From Polyangiaceae bacterium (lineage in GTDB: Bacteria > Myxococcota_A > Polyangia > Polyangiales > Polyangiaceae): 64,000 nt of DNA. Below the pieces are notes generated by a model. It searched no databases. It worked only from the letters and a program-made list of their open reading frames with translations, and had not been told where the DNA came from. The position numbers and the translations under genes are program-made. The DNA lies in the NCBI GenBank assembly GCA_020633235.1, contig JACKEA010000005.1, positions 372,001-436,000 of the forward strand, given 5' to 3'. This document shows, one piece after another, positions 26,948 through 36,181 of the stretch (the stretch's first letter is position 1; every line of letters starts with the position of its first letter).

Positions 26948-27508
26948 TCAGACGAACAGCTCGCGGACCTTCAGCTTCGCTTTGGGAAACGCGGCGGGTG
27001 CGAGCTCGTCGCCCGCCGAGAGCCTCCGAATGCGACCGTACGCCCCGGCGGCCGGCTCGTCGTGCACCTCGACGACCTGGCCGACGACGTCCACGATCCA
27101 GTACTCCGGTACGCCACTGGCGGCGTAGAGGGCGCTCTTGGTCTCGCGATCGTAGCCCAGTGACTCGTCCGCGACCTCGACGATGAGGTAGGCCTGCTCG
27201 GGGTGCCGGTCGGCATAGCGGCGAGGCGGTACCAGAGCCACGTCGGGCTCGGGCTCGGAGTCGTCGCTCGCGGCGAACGGCTGTTGAATGCGCACCACGG
27301 CGTCGTCCCCGAGCGCGCGAACGAAATGGCGATTCAGAAAGTCGACGGGATCCGCGTGGCGGGACCCGATGGGCGACATCTCGACGAGGATACCGCGGAT
27401 CAGCTCGATGCGTTCGTTGGCGAACAGGCCGGTCTGTACCAGGCGGTCGTACTCCGCGCGGCTCAGAAGACGCGGTCGAGCGTGGGAGAGGACGTCCGCG
27501 GCCTGCAT
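26948..27508 (-). CDS. Uma2-family (DUF820) PD-(D/E)XK endonuclease-like protein
   Basis: 186 aa. Typical Uma2 pattern: SRAEYDRLVQTGLFANERIE, RGILVEMSPIGSRH, SEPEPDVALVPP, AYLIVEVADESLGYDRETK, VPEYWIVDV. The catalytic D in EPDVALV, E in LIVEV and K in RETKSALY are present. Function is unclear in most genomes; the copy number is high in cyanobacteria and myxobacteria. Convergent with CocE (4-bp gap). I chose the ATG at 27508; a longer frame upstream overlaps the next lipoprotein gene. Confidence 0.88.
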   Translation of the reverse strand: MQAADVLSHARPRLLSRAEYDRLVQTGLFANERIELIRGILVEMSPIGSRHADPVDFLNRHFVRALGDDAVVRIQQPFAASDDSEPEPDVALVPPRRYADRHPEQAYLIVEVADESLGYDRETKSALYAASGVPEYWIVDVVGQVVEVHDEPAAGAYGRIRRLSAGDELAPAAFPKAKLKVRELFV

Positions 27509-27552
27509 CCTTCCAACAATACCACGCCGCTGCTCGAGTCGCCCGGCGGCCG

Positions 27553-28191
27553 TCAGTCCGTGGACGCGTCGCTGGCGCCGGCGTCGGTGCCGCCGTCCGT
27601 GTCCGGCGGGATCTCGCTGCTGCACGCGCCGTCTTCGTCGCACACTCCGGTGCCGCAATCCGTGCCGCTGCTGCAGTCGGGGTAGCAGTACGCGACGGTG
27701 CCGAAGTCGAAGCAGCGCGAGCCCGACGGACAGCCGCCGGTGGACACGTAGGTGGCGCCCGGCGTGCACTCCTGGACGCAGATGCCGACCAAGGTCGCGT
27801 CGTAGTAGTCGCACACCAAGCTCGAGTCGGAGCACGAGCCTTGGGGGTCGTTCTCGTCCGGGGTGCACTTGCCGCCGTAGGCGTTGTCCGCCTGGGCGCC
27901 GATCATGGAGCCGTTGCAGCCCAAGGTGGAGACGGCGTTGGTTTCGTCCGCGGCGCACGTGTCGGCGCTGCCCCCGGTGCCCGCGCTGCCCCCGGTGCCC
28001 GCGCTGCCGCCGGTCGCGCCGCCGCTACCACCGGTGCTGCCGCCGCTTCCGCTCTGGCCGCCGCTGCCGCCGGTGGCGCCACCGCTGCCGCCGGAGCTCG
28101 CCTTGGAACCGCCTTCGTCGGAGCTGCAGGCCGCGAGCGACGCGGCCACCGAGAACCCCACAGCCATGACCCAGAGCAACGGCGTCTTCAT
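27553..28191 (-). CDS. Small Cys-rich lipoprotein
   Basis: 212 aa. Start MKTPLLWVMAVGFSVAASLA then AC (lipobox SLAAC). Gly/Ser/Thr linker to ~80, then ~130 residues with fourteen Cys (CAADETNAVSTLGCNGS, CSDSSLVCDYYDATLVGICV, CPSGSRCFDFGTVAYC, CSSGTDCGTGVC). Likely a disulphide-rich surface protein; function unknown. An upstream in-frame start at 28263 lies in a dispersed repeat (MLVRRGTSRSG) and should be rejected; the lipobox fixes the start. Confidence 0.8.
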   Translation of the reverse strand: MKTPLLWVMAVGFSVAASLAACSSDEGGSKASSGGSGGATGGSGGQSGSGGSTGGSGGATGGSAGTGGSAGTGGSADTCAADETNAVSTLGCNGSMIGAQADNAYGGKCTPDENDPQGSCSDSSLVCDYYDATLVGICVQECTPGATYVSTGGCPSGSRCFDFGTVAYCYPDCSSGTDCGTGVCDEDGACSSEIPPDTDGGTDAGASDASTD

Positions 28192-28239
28192 CCGCTGGCC
28201 GTTATTGCAGCCCGTAGGCGGAAGCAAGGGTCCGGAGCG

Positions 28240-28265
28240 GGAGGTTCCGCGCCGGACCAACAATA
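28240..28265 (-). repeat. Dispersed element, copy 5
   Basis: Minus strand reads TTGTTGGTCCGGCGCGGAAC then CTCC. It lies directly after the stop of the protease gene (28283) and upstream of the next gene on the same strand, as a terminator would. Confidence 0.8.
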
Positions 28266-28282
28266 CCTCGGAGAAGATCGGC

Positions 28283-31200
28283 TCAGGGCTGGGGCAGATC
28301 CCCGTCCCCCAGCGGCATCTCGAAGGTGTGGGTGATCTGGCGCATGAGGTCGATCAAGTCGACGTACTTCACGAGCGCCGAGTACGCCTGGGGATTGGCC
28401 GGGTTCTTCTGCGGCTTGCCGTTCGCGTCCAATGTCAGCTGGGGCGTGCCGTCGGGGTTCAGGATGGGAGCGCCGGTCGTGTCGGTGTCCACCAGGTAGG
28501 CCTCGGTCATCAGCAGGTTGGCCCACTCGAGCATGCGCGCGCCGACGCCGCGCTGGACGGTCTTGCCCTGCAGAGTCTCCGTACCGACGGCGTGAGCGCG
28601 GTAGGTGATGCCGCTGGGCGGATAGTAGAAGGCGATGATCTCGTCGGCCGGCCAGTCCGGCTGCTCGGCGGCGGTGGTGGCGATGCGAGCATCGTGGACC
28701 CAGGAGCTGGACCAGTTGGTCGGGAAGAACATGGCGCCCCAAACCATGGCGTACAGTTGCTCGTTGAAGCCATTGTTTGGATCCACGAGGAACGACCCCG
28801 CGGGCCAGGCACCGAGATCCGTGGCGCTGGACCACGTGGGGTACACCAGCGTGCCCGGCGGTGTGTCCGAAGGGTTCTGGGGCGCAGTGGCCGACGGCGC
28901 CGAGATCTCCAGATCACCGGTCAAGAGCTCCTTGTACAGACGGCGCACCTGCTCCGGAAACACCGTGGCAAAGCTCACGTTCTTGTAGCGGGAGTCGACG
29001 AAGTCCTCCTTGGAGTTGGAGATGAACGAGTCGAAGGCCTCGCTCAGGTAGTACGTCGCCCAGATCTTGTCGTAGTAGACGCCGACCTGCGTTTGGTAGT
29101 CACCCCACCAGTAGCCCTGGGAGTAGTCGTAGTCGTTGTGCAAGAAGCGCCCTGCGCCGACGGGCACGCGGAAGTCGTACAGATAGACGTCGGGCAATGC
29201 GACCGCATCCGCCGTGTAGAGCTCCGTGCTCACTCCCGCGGGTTGACCGCTGCCGCAAAAGTCCGCCGAGCAGTAGTAGCCGGGCTCCGGGCGGGTGAGG
29301 ATGCGCGAGAACAGGTCGAGGGACACCGTGGCCCCGACGGCGTGGGGGCCGTACAGGCCGTCTTGCAAGAAATCGCTGGAGGGCTGGGTCGGATCGCCGT
29401 CGAGGAGCGCTCCGAAGGCGAAGGCCTTGGTGATCAGCTGGATCTTGTCGAGGTATCTCGCCTGGATCCGGTTCACCGTGTCCCAGCTGTTGAACTCCAC
29501 CCGATTGCGCCGGAAGGAATCGAGGACGTATCGGTTCTCGTAGGCGGCCTCCAAGAAGCGGATCTGCTCGTAGGCATCCGCGCCCGCATCCCCGCTGAAG
29601 GACGGCACGTTGCCGCTGTCCGCGTACTCGTCCGAGGAGAACAGGTAGCCGCGGCGCACGCGCCCGCTGGCATCCACCGCTCTGGGGTCGACGGCCCAGG
29701 CGTAGGACGCGTAGTCGGGATCGCTCGCGAAGTCCTTCATGTCGCGGTAGTCGACCACGTCCAGGGCGCGCTCCCGACAGCGCTCCCCGAGGGGCGCCGC
29801 CGCGTCCGGTTGGCAGTCGGAGATCAGCCCGAAGCGATTCTGATAGTCGCTGTAGTGGATGAACTCGTAGCTCTGCGACGGATCCGTGGGCGGGAAGTAG
29901 TACACCCCGAAGAGGCCCGGATTCACGGTGAAGGCGCTGAGGCGATAGGCCTCTTGCTTGCCGCTGCCGGAGCCCGTCACGCTCACGTCGGCGTCGTTCC
30001 ATACGTCCACCACGCCGCCGTAGCCAAAGCGCGCCGCTGCGCGATCGTACTTGCCGGGCAGGAGGGTGTCCTGGTTGCGATCCCCGGGGTAATCCATCAC
30101 GCTGGACGTCGCCCACAGGCCGATGTTGCCGTCGACTTCCGCCTGGGAGATGGGGTCCTTGTAGCGCGGACCGATGCAGCCGCTGCCGTCGGTGGTGCCA
30201 GCGGGGCAGGGAGTCGTCACGCTCCCGTTGTTCGTGCGCAGCTGCCAGTACTGGGGCGCGTAGTTCAGGGAATCGAAGGACGCCGCGAAGTTGTGGCGCA
30301 GCCCCACCGTGTGCCCGAGCTCGTGGGCGAGCACGCCGCGGCTCAGCTCCTGGCGCGCCCAAGTGACGACGGCCTCGCGATGCTCCTTCACGGCGAGCGC
30401 GTCGTTCGGATCCGGAGCCGGGAACTTCTGTTTGGCGACGCGCGCCAGCCCGAGCAGGTTGTCGGGCTCCGTGCCGTCGAAGCGGCACGCGTGGCGGCCG
30501 GCATTCCCGAGCAAGCGCATGCGCCGTTCGGCGCGGCGGAACGTGGGGTTCATGCGGCCGAAGGGCGACGCCTGCTGAATGGCGGTCTTGGTGATCGGCG
30601 CCGTGGGATCGAAGCCCGCGGCCTGCGCCAGCTCCGGCGAAACGAGCTTCGCTTCGATGGCCGAGCCCCGCAGGGCCCCGAGCCGCGCCGACAGCGCGGC
30701 GTTGCCCGGCCCCAGGCGTCCGGCGTCGAGCAGGGCCTGGGCCCGCGCCTTGCGGCGGGCCGCCGGCGGCACGCCTAGCTTGGCCTTGGGTAGCCCCGCG
30801 AGCTGGGGCTCGAGCGCCTGGGGTGAGAACGCCGCCATCCGCTGCGAGAGCTCGGCGGCGCTCAGGGCGGCGCCGTGCTGGGCGGATCCCCCCGGTTGGT
30901 TCTGCGCGATCCATTCGCTGATGTCGACGCCCTTGATGAAGTCGTCCGGCTGGATTTCCCCGTTCAACAGGCTCAACAGATCCGCGAGGTTCGCGCCGGC
31001 GAGATCGAGCACCGCGCCCCACTCGCTGACGCTGCCGGAGATCTTCTCTCCGGTGAGCGGATCTTCGGCGTCCATCATGATGCCCCAGGGGCTCATTCGC
31101 TCCGGGTTGGGCAGCACGTTGATCATGTTGAAGCGCAGATCTCCGAGCCGCGCGGCCGTGCCGTCGGCGCCGCAGGCGTCGAGGTCGTCGCCCTTTTCGG

Positions 31201-32590
31201 CGGAGACGGGGTTGTGGCACAGCACGAACACCGCGGGGACCTCGCTCGGGGCTTGGTTACCGAGGGGCGGCGCGTAGTCGTCGGCCCAGCTTCCGGGCCA
31301 ACCCATCTGCGCGTCGCAGTCCGCCTCGCCGGTGCGCCGGCACTCCGAAAGGCGTGCCGCGACCACCGCCACGCGCAGGGCGTTGCTCCAGGCTTCCAGC
31401 GCCGCGGCCGTGCCGTCCCACAGCTCTTCCGGGAAGTCCGCGTTGACGTGCCACGCGATGGTGCGCACGGCCCTGGACCGATACGGTAGCGTGCAGGCGC
31501 CGCTGACGGCGTCGCAGCGCGAGCCTCCGCCGACCGCCTCGCACTCGTCTTCCGTCCCATTGCCGTCGTCGTCCCGGTGTGGGCTCGCGCCGACGGGCGT
31601 CGTCTCCTCCGTGTTGCAGCGAACCACGGGATCCGCGTGGGATTTTTCGAACAGGTTCCAGCGCGTGGCGAAGCGCCGCCACTTGTCGTCCACCACGCCG
31701 TAGCTGCGGTCGTAACCGAAGCGATCCACCGTGAAGTACCCGAACATGTCCATCTGCGTGCCGTCGTATTCGAGCGGCTCGTAGTCCGTGTCCGTCACGC
31801 GCAAGTAGGCTTGGCGCACGGTGATCTCGCTGGGGTTGCAGTTCTCGCTCGGAAAGCTGCCGTACAGCCAGCACGACGGATAGTCCCCCCAAACGTCGTC
31901 GTGGATCACACCGGGCGCCGCCCACACCTTGTTGGTCACGTCGAAGTAGCCGCGCTTCGTGTCGAACACGGGAGCGTCGGGACTGTCCGGGTCGTTGACG
32001 TAGTAGGACACCGGCTCCCACTGGACGCCGTAATAGATGCCGAGCTGGGAGAGGGTGTCGAGCTCGTAGGCGTCCGTGATCAGGTTCTTCGACCAGTCCA
32101 CGCGAAAGTGGGTGCGCTCGTACCAGGGCCGATCCGTGGTGTTCTCCACCACGATGTTCAGGTCTTCGCCGGTCTGCGGGTTGTAGTCGCGCTTGATGTC
32201 GAAATGGCTCTGGATGTGATAGGCGGCGACGATCTGTCCATCCGGCGTGCGACGCACGCCCTTGCCGTCGGTGTCGTCGATGCGCTCGTAGGTGAGCCGC
32301 GCCAAGAGCATGTCTTCGGTGATCTCGAAGCGGACACGTACCGTGGGTTGCGCGTCGGAGTTGGTGAACAGGCCGTCGCTGCCGGCCCCCGAAGCAACGT
32401 CCACGACCGTCGCGCGCAGGTAGAACTCCGGGTCGTCCGTCGGGTCCTTCAAGTCGCCGACGAAGAACGCCTTGCTGAGCGCGTTGGCCTGTATCCGCAC
32501 GATCGGGTCGCGCTCCTGGGCGCAGCCGAAGGAAACGACCAACAGAAGCACGCTCCACACCAGAGCTCGTAGCATGATGACTCGACGCAT
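28283..32590 (-). CDS. Giant metzincin-like zinc metalloprotease lipoprotein
   Basis: 1435 aa. Signal MRRVIMLRALVWSVLLLVVS then FGC (lipobox). I chose the ATG at 32590, preceded by AGGGCGG at suitable spacing. A ~650-residue N-terminal region is unassigned. A metzincin site is at residue ~752, HELGHTVGLRH (three His and Glu), followed ~70 residues later by SSVMDYPGDR, a plausible Met-turn. This arrangement resembles the DUF4953/zinc-dependent protease group of large exported bacterial proteins. The C-terminal ~500 residues are Tyr/Asp-rich. Probably a surface protease. Single gene, with the dispersed element at its 3' end. Confidence 0.78.
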   Translation of the reverse strand: MRRVIMLRALVWSVLLLVVSFGCAQERDPIVRIQANALSKAFFVGDLKDPTDDPEFYLRATVVDVASGAGSDGLFTNSDAQPTVRVRFEITEDMLLARLTYERIDDTDGKGVRRTPDGQIVAAYHIQSHFDIKRDYNPQTGEDLNIVVENTTDRPWYERTHFRVDWSKNLITDAYELDTLSQLGIYYGVQWEPVSYYVNDPDSPDAPVFDTKRGYFDVTNKVWAAPGVIHDDVWGDYPSCWLYGSFPSENCNPSEITVRQAYLRVTDTDYEPLEYDGTQMDMFGYFTVDRFGYDRSYGVVDDKWRRFATRWNLFEKSHADPVVRCNTEETTPVGASPHRDDDGNGTEDECEAVGGGSRCDAVSGACTLPYRSRAVRTIAWHVNADFPEELWDGTAAALEAWSNALRVAVVAARLSECRRTGEADCDAQMGWPGSWADDYAPPLGNQAPSEVPAVFVLCHNPVSAEKGDDLDACGADGTAARLGDLRFNMINVLPNPERMSPWGIMMDAEDPLTGEKISGSVSEWGAVLDLAGANLADLLSLLNGEIQPDDFIKGVDISEWIAQNQPGGSAQHGAALSAAELSQRMAAFSPQALEPQLAGLPKAKLGVPPAARRKARAQALLDAGRLGPGNAALSARLGALRGSAIEAKLVSPELAQAAGFDPTAPITKTAIQQASPFGRMNPTFRRAERRMRLLGNAGRHACRFDGTEPDNLLGLARVAKQKFPAPDPNDALAVKEHREAVVTWARQELSRGVLAHELGHTVGLRHNFAASFDSLNYAPQYWQLRTNNGSVTTPCPAGTTDGSGCIGPRYKDPISQAEVDGNIGLWATSSVMDYPGDRNQDTLLPGKYDRAAARFGYGGVVDVWNDADVSVTGSGSGKQEAYRLSAFTVNPGLFGVYYFPPTDPSQSYEFIHYSDYQNRFGLISDCQPDAAAPLGERCRERALDVVDYRDMKDFASDPDYASYAWAVDPRAVDASGRVRRGYLFSSDEYADSGNVPSFSGDAGADAYEQIRFLEAAYENRYVLDSFRRNRVEFNSWDTVNRIQARYLDKIQLITKAFAFGALLDGDPTQPSSDFLQDGLYGPHAVGATVSLDLFSRILTRPEPGYYCSADFCGSGQPAGVSTELYTADAVALPDVYLYDFRVPVGAGRFLHNDYDYSQGYWWGDYQTQVGVYYDKIWATYYLSEAFDSFISNSKEDFVDSRYKNVSFATVFPEQVRRLYKELLTGDLEISAPSATAPQNPSDTPPGTLVYPTWSSATDLGAWPAGSFLVDPNNGFNEQLYAMVWGAMFFPTNWSSSWVHDARIATTAAEQPDWPADEIIAFYYPPSGITYRAHAVGTETLQGKTVQRGVGARMLEWANLLMTEAYLVDTDTTGAPILNPDGTPQLTLDANGKPQKNPANPQAYSALVKYVDLIDLMRQITHTFEMPLGDGDLPQP

Positions 32591-33218
32591 GACCAAAGCC
32601 GCCCTTTCGCGATCCGCGCGCACCCCCGCCGGACCGAAGCGGGGGCCTTACTGCGACGGCCTCGCCGGCTCAAGCGTCCGCGGCGGGAGCCTGACTGGAT
32701 GGTTGTTGGCTCGCCGCGGAAACACGCGGAACGCCGTTCCGACGCTCAATGGCTGGAGGGCGCGCTTCCGAAAAGCGCCCGCTCAGGTCGTCTGTTCCGG
32801 CATCCACGTGGGCGGAGATGCTCCTGAGGGATGCCTCTGCGAAGGAGCGCGTCGCCAACAGCCTGGGCACGGGCAGTTCACGAGCAGCGAATGGTGGTCG
32901 CGCGCACGTTCGCGTCGGACTCTTTCAGCCAAGGTGCTCAAAGATCGCAACCATGGCCGCGGCGCGAGACGAAGGCGAAGCGGACGACAGAATTCGACAT
33001 TGCGAGTGCGAATTTCGTTGACGAGCTTTTGGACGCTCCGCGCTTCTATTTCGCCGATCCCGTTCGGATAGCGCCTGCGCAGCGCTCGTGTGCCCTACGA
33101 GGCACGTTCGAAAAAAAATCGATCTTCGAAGTGTCCGCGTCTGCGAAAGCGCCTGCGCGGAGCGCTGAGGAAGGCAAAATTTCCCATGGTATGCCGGAGG
33201 AACCAAAGGGGATGGATC
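32591..33218. other. Gene-free stretch between protease and chimeric gene
   Basis: About 630 bp between the divergent starts at 32590 and 33219. It contains dispersed-element copy 6 (32702-32729). The part from ~32960 to 33160 is more AT-rich than the surroundings (TTCGACATTGCGAGTGCG, TTTCGTTGACGAGC) and may hold the promoter of the 33219 gene. No RNA gene or ORF of note. Confidence 0.45.
32702..32729 (+). repeat. Dispersed element, copy 6
   Basis: Reads GTTGTTGGCTCGCCGCGGAA then ACACGCGG. It is in the upstream region shared by two divergent genes, away from any stop codon. Confidence 0.75.
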
Positions 33219-34295
33219 ATGTCATCGTCCAATGCCGTTTCCGTAGAACTGTCTACCACCACGCATTCGCTCTCCGCACTTCAAGACCTCTCCAATCGCG
33301 ATCTCTGGTCGAGCGTGGTCGTCGCCAACGCCGGTCGGCGCACGGCGACCGCGCACTTGGTCGCCCACCTCGCAGAAATCGACCGGCGCGAGCTCGTGTA
33401 CGACGAGGGCTACTCCTCCATGTACGACTTCTGCGTGCGCGGCCTCGGGATGAGCGAGGGCACGGCGTACCGCAGCATCGCCGGGGCTCGGGCCGCGCGC
33501 TCGTTTCCGGTGGTGCTCTCGCTGCTCGCCGACGGGAACCTCCACCTTTCCGGGCTTTCGCTCTTGGCTCCGCGGCTCACGGAAGAAAACCACGCGGCGC
33601 TGTTGGAAGATGCCTCCGGCAAGACGAGCGCGGGCATTCGCGTCCTACTCGCGCGCTGGTTCTCGAAGCCGGATGTTCCAGATCGGGTCGAGCCCAGTGC
33701 CGGAAAGGGACCACGGGCCGGCGTGGAGCCGCTCTCGGAGGGGCGCTTCGAGGTGCATTTCAGTGCTGGCGAGAGCCTGAAAGCGAAGCTCGAGCACGCC
33801 CAGGATGCTTTGACGCTGATGTCCAAGGTGTTCGGTCCGCCACCGGGCACATATGACGGACCCATCCCGACCGAGATTGACGCACGCGAGGGGCTGCACG
33901 ACGGAGCCACGCTCGCCTGGCGAGATCTCTCGGCTGACGAAGCTATCCTAGGGGGTCGACGTATCAAGCTCCAGCGTTGGCTCGGGCCGGCGCTCATCGA
34001 CGCCTGCTACGGCTTCGATCCATTGGTGGACCCGGCGGACTCGGACCTCGCGCCGAACGGCAGGATTCGAGCTCGGGTGTGGCGAGACCGCGTTCTCCTT
34101 CTCGAACTGCGTCCTCGCGAGACTTGGAACGGGGGTATCAGTCACGTCGCCGTCGTGGATGCTGCTTCCGGTCGTCTCATTGGGCACTTTGCGGGGACGT
34201 GTTGGGGCAGCCGGGGCTTTCCGCTTCCGTGGCAGCCAGTCGGTCCCCGTGTGCTCGACATGGACCTTCGGGAGGGCCCCCCGCCGGTCTGGTGA
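33219..34295 (+). CDS. Chimera: HNH-associated N-terminal domain fused to an unrelated C-terminal domain
   Basis: 358 aa from ATG 33219 (AGGGGA upstream). Residues ~1-200 match the N-terminal helical domain seen in myxobacterial HNH endonuclease proteins: SSMYDFCVRGLGMSEGTAYR, ARAARSFPVVLSLLADGNLH, LAPRLTEENHAALL, SKPDVPDRV, AQDALTLMSK. In those proteins an RRHIP/HNH nuclease region follows. Here the HNH part is absent. At codon 201 an in-frame ATG begins MSKVFGPPPGTYDGP and a ~158-residue domain (WLGPALIDACYGFDPLVD, WNGGISHVAVVDAASGRLIG) that I do not recognise. I infer a deletion-fusion. It may be a pseudogene or a functional hybrid. Confidence 0.65.
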   Translation: MSSSNAVSVELSTTTHSLSALQDLSNRDLWSSVVVANAGRRTATAHLVAHLAEIDRRELVYDEGYSSMYDFCVRGLGMSEGTAYRSIAGARAARSFPVVLSLLADGNLHLSGLSLLAPRLTEENHAALLEDASGKTSAGIRVLLARWFSKPDVPDRVEPSAGKGPRAGVEPLSEGRFEVHFSAGESLKAKLEHAQDALTLMSKVFGPPPGTYDGPIPTEIDAREGLHDGATLAWRDLSADEAILGGRRIKLQRWLGPALIDACYGFDPLVDPADSDLAPNGRIRARVWRDRVLLLELRPRETWNGGISHVAVVDAASGRLIGHFAGTCWGSRGFPLPWQPVGPRVLDMDLREGPPPVW

Positions 34296-34363
34296 CCGAT
34301 GGACGCGGCACGCTGCGGCCTCTTCGACGGAGCCAGACGTCTGCGCGTTCGGGCGAGTCCGTT

Positions 34364-34386
34364 GCTTCCGCGCCGGGCCAACATCC
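34364..34386 (-). repeat. Dispersed element, copy 7
   Basis: Minus strand reads GGATGTTGGCCCGGCGCGGAAGC. One substitution in the core (GCCC for GTCC). It lies between two convergent stop codons. Confidence 0.7.
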
Positions 34387-34395
34387 TGGCGCGGA
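34367..34395. terminator. Bidirectional hairpin at convergent junction, formed by dispersed element copy 7
   Basis: Perfect 8-bp stem TCCGCGCC/GGCGCGGA (34367-34374 and 34388-34395). The element core (minus strand GTTGGCCCGGCGCGGAAG, 34364-34382) provides the left arm. It lies between the chimeric gene (stop 34295) and the zinc-ribbon gene (stop 34402), followed by GTTTC. The best single-copy hairpin made from this element family. Confidence 0.65.
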
Positions 34396-34401
34396 GTTTC
34401 G

Positions 34402-34956
34402 TCACTCTGGAACGAGCGCTGCGCCCCTCGCGATGCCCCGAAGCTCGGCCACGGCTTCGCGTAGCTCGTCTTCGGGAAGGCGCTCCCATTGGCGGATCTT
34501 GTATGCGAGCTCGGCCACGTCCCAGCCCGCATTGGCGAGGGCTGCCAGAAGATCCGGCGTGTCCGCCGCGAGCTCTCGAAACGTACGCCCGTCCACGTCC
34601 CGATACGGCTTCTTCGCCGTCGCTTCCCTGAGCGCCCCTGCGATCTCGATCACCTCGGCGAGCCGCGGCAGGCAGCGTCGGAGGCCCTCGTGCAAGCTCA
34701 AGGTGGTGGCCGCCCCCAGCGGCAGCACTTCCGCGTAGCGATTGGCGTCCAAGGCGTAGCTGTTCTGGCAACCGAAGCACATCCGGGTGCTGCCCTCATA
34801 CGCTCCGCCGCCGACCGTCACGGAGTAGACGTGGGTCAACATGAACGAATCGACGACGACGAAGGGCTGGAGCGTGCGACAAACCCAGCAGTAATCCACC
34901 ACCACGCCGCGCCGTACGAGCTCGCGCCGGCTTCCCCACCAGATGAAGAAGCTCAT
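34402..34956 (-). CDS. Zinc-ribbon protein, unknown
   Basis: 184 aa. The first ~70 residues hold CWVC and CFGC pairs (DYCWVCRTLQPFVVVDSF, RMCFGCQNSYALD), a two-knuckle zinc site. The rest is helical (LHEGLRRCLPRLAEVIEIAG, AYKIRQWERLPEDELREAV). No signal peptide. No family recognised. Its ATG overlaps the stop of the membrane zinc-ribbon gene (ATGA at 34953-34956), so the two are coupled and likely act together. Confidence 0.72.
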   Translation of the reverse strand: MSFFIWWGSRRELVRRGVVVDYCWVCRTLQPFVVVDSFMLTHVYSVTVGGGAYEGSTRMCFGCQNSYALDANRYAEVLPLGAATTLSLHEGLRRCLPRLAEVIEIAGALREATAKKPYRDVDGRTFRELAADTPDLLAALANAGWDVAELAYKIRQWERLPEDELREAVAELRGIARGAALVPE

Positions 34957-36086
34957 CGCTTGTCCTCGCAGCGTGTCTTCGCAGCGCGAAGACAGTCATC
35001 GTATTCCGACGCCGATTCCGCGCTGTCCTGACAGCGTGTGAGCTGCCCCAGTACCTTGGCGTCGCAACCGTTCAGGGCCAGGGCGGTGCAAGCGGAGTTG
35101 CGGACCAACGAAGTGCGCTGCGCGCCGCCGCTGTCGGACGACACCTGCTTGGGACTGGATTCGAACCAATCGTCCACGTAGCCCAGCTCATGGAACTCGC
35201 GACCGTACAGCGCCTCGCTTCCGGCCGCACCGGGGTTGGCGTTGCCGTACACCGTCACGATCTTCCAGTAGCAGGCGGCCTGCCGTGGAACGTACAAGCT
35301 GTGCGCCCGAGTGGTCGTCACGCGCACCGCGCTCACGGGCCGGCTCGCGCCCACGGGGCCGTATGCGAGGATGTGCTCCCCGAGACCGACCCACATCTCC
35401 GGCGGAGCCGTTCCTCGAGGGTTCGGGGGCACCACCATGGCCGGCGCCTCGTCCAGGTAGATCTGCATCGCCTCGTTGGTGGGATTGTCCACCGCGACGG
35501 GGCAGTGCATCAGGCGAAAGCCCCCGAGCGAACCGACGAGTGCACCACCGAGTCCAACGCTGAGCAGGGCCCCCTCCGGCATCAGCCGGAACACGCGGCG
35601 ACCGGGGCGAGTGCGCCCCGCGCTCAGCCGCGCCATCTCCTGGGCCCAGCCGTCGTTGGAGCAGAACAGCCTGAGGCGCTTGTCGTTGGCGCGAGCGATC
35701 TCGACCGCCAACTGATGAGCCGTTGCAGGTTTGCGCGGTGGCAGCAAGGAAGCTCCCACGGCGACCAGGACGATTACGACGGTCGCCACCACGAGCGCGG
35801 CGGGGGTGGAGATCCAAGGCGAGAAGCCGGCGAGGGCGACCGTCGCAAGCAGCGCGGCGCCGCACGCTGCGGTGATCCCCACGCCGAGCACCCAGAACGT
35901 GCGTAGCGAGCGCGACGCGAGCCGCCGACACTGCTCACAGTAGGGCACGGAAAGTAGCGCGGGCTTCCCGATGCCCAGGCTGCGCCGCGCGAGGACGCGT
36001 GTGTGCGACGGACCGTCGCAGGACGCGCAACGCTCCGGCATCTGCAGCTCATCCGGATGAACTTCGACGTACGTTCCCGTGCGCAT
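34953..36086 (-). CDS. Zinc-ribbon membrane protein, unknown
   Basis: 377 aa from ATG 36086, with GGGAGG ahead. N-terminal ribbon C-x2-C (QMPERCASCDGPSH) and C-x2-C (VPYCEQCRRL). Two adjacent membrane helices follow (TFWVLGVGITAACGAALLAT, ALVVATVVIVLVAVGASLL). A ~220-residue C-terminal domain has more Cys (SACTALALNGC, RCQDSAESASEYDDC). The two-helix part resembles DUF-type membrane zinc ribbons but is not assigned. Operon with 34402-34956. Confidence 0.72.
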   Translation of the reverse strand: MRTGTYVEVHPDELQMPERCASCDGPSHTRVLARRSLGIGKPALLSVPYCEQCRRLASRSLRTFWVLGVGITAACGAALLATVALAGFSPWISTPAALVVATVVIVLVAVGASLLPPRKPATAHQLAVEIARANDKRLRLFCSNDGWAQEMARLSAGRTRPGRRVFRLMPEGALLSVGLGGALVGSLGGFRLMHCPVAVDNPTNEAMQIYLDEAPAMVVPPNPRGTAPPEMWVGLGEHILAYGPVGASRPVSAVRVTTTRAHSLYVPRQAACYWKIVTVYGNANPGAAGSEALYGREFHELGYVDDWFESSPKQVSSDSGGAQRTSLVRNSACTALALNGCDAKVLGQLTRCQDSAESASEYDDCLRAAKTRCEDKR

Positions 36087-36181
36087 TTGGGACCCTCCCG
36101 GCCAACGGCGAGTATCCCAGCAAGGTCGGGTGCACGGCAAGCACATCGAGCCTGCGCGGAGGTCCGAAATCGCACGCTGCG

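Noticed and set aside
27884..30778. 964-codon plus-strand open frame
   Set aside because: Antisense to the metalloprotease gene, with no signal, domain or ribosome site. Typical shadow in GC-rich coding DNA.
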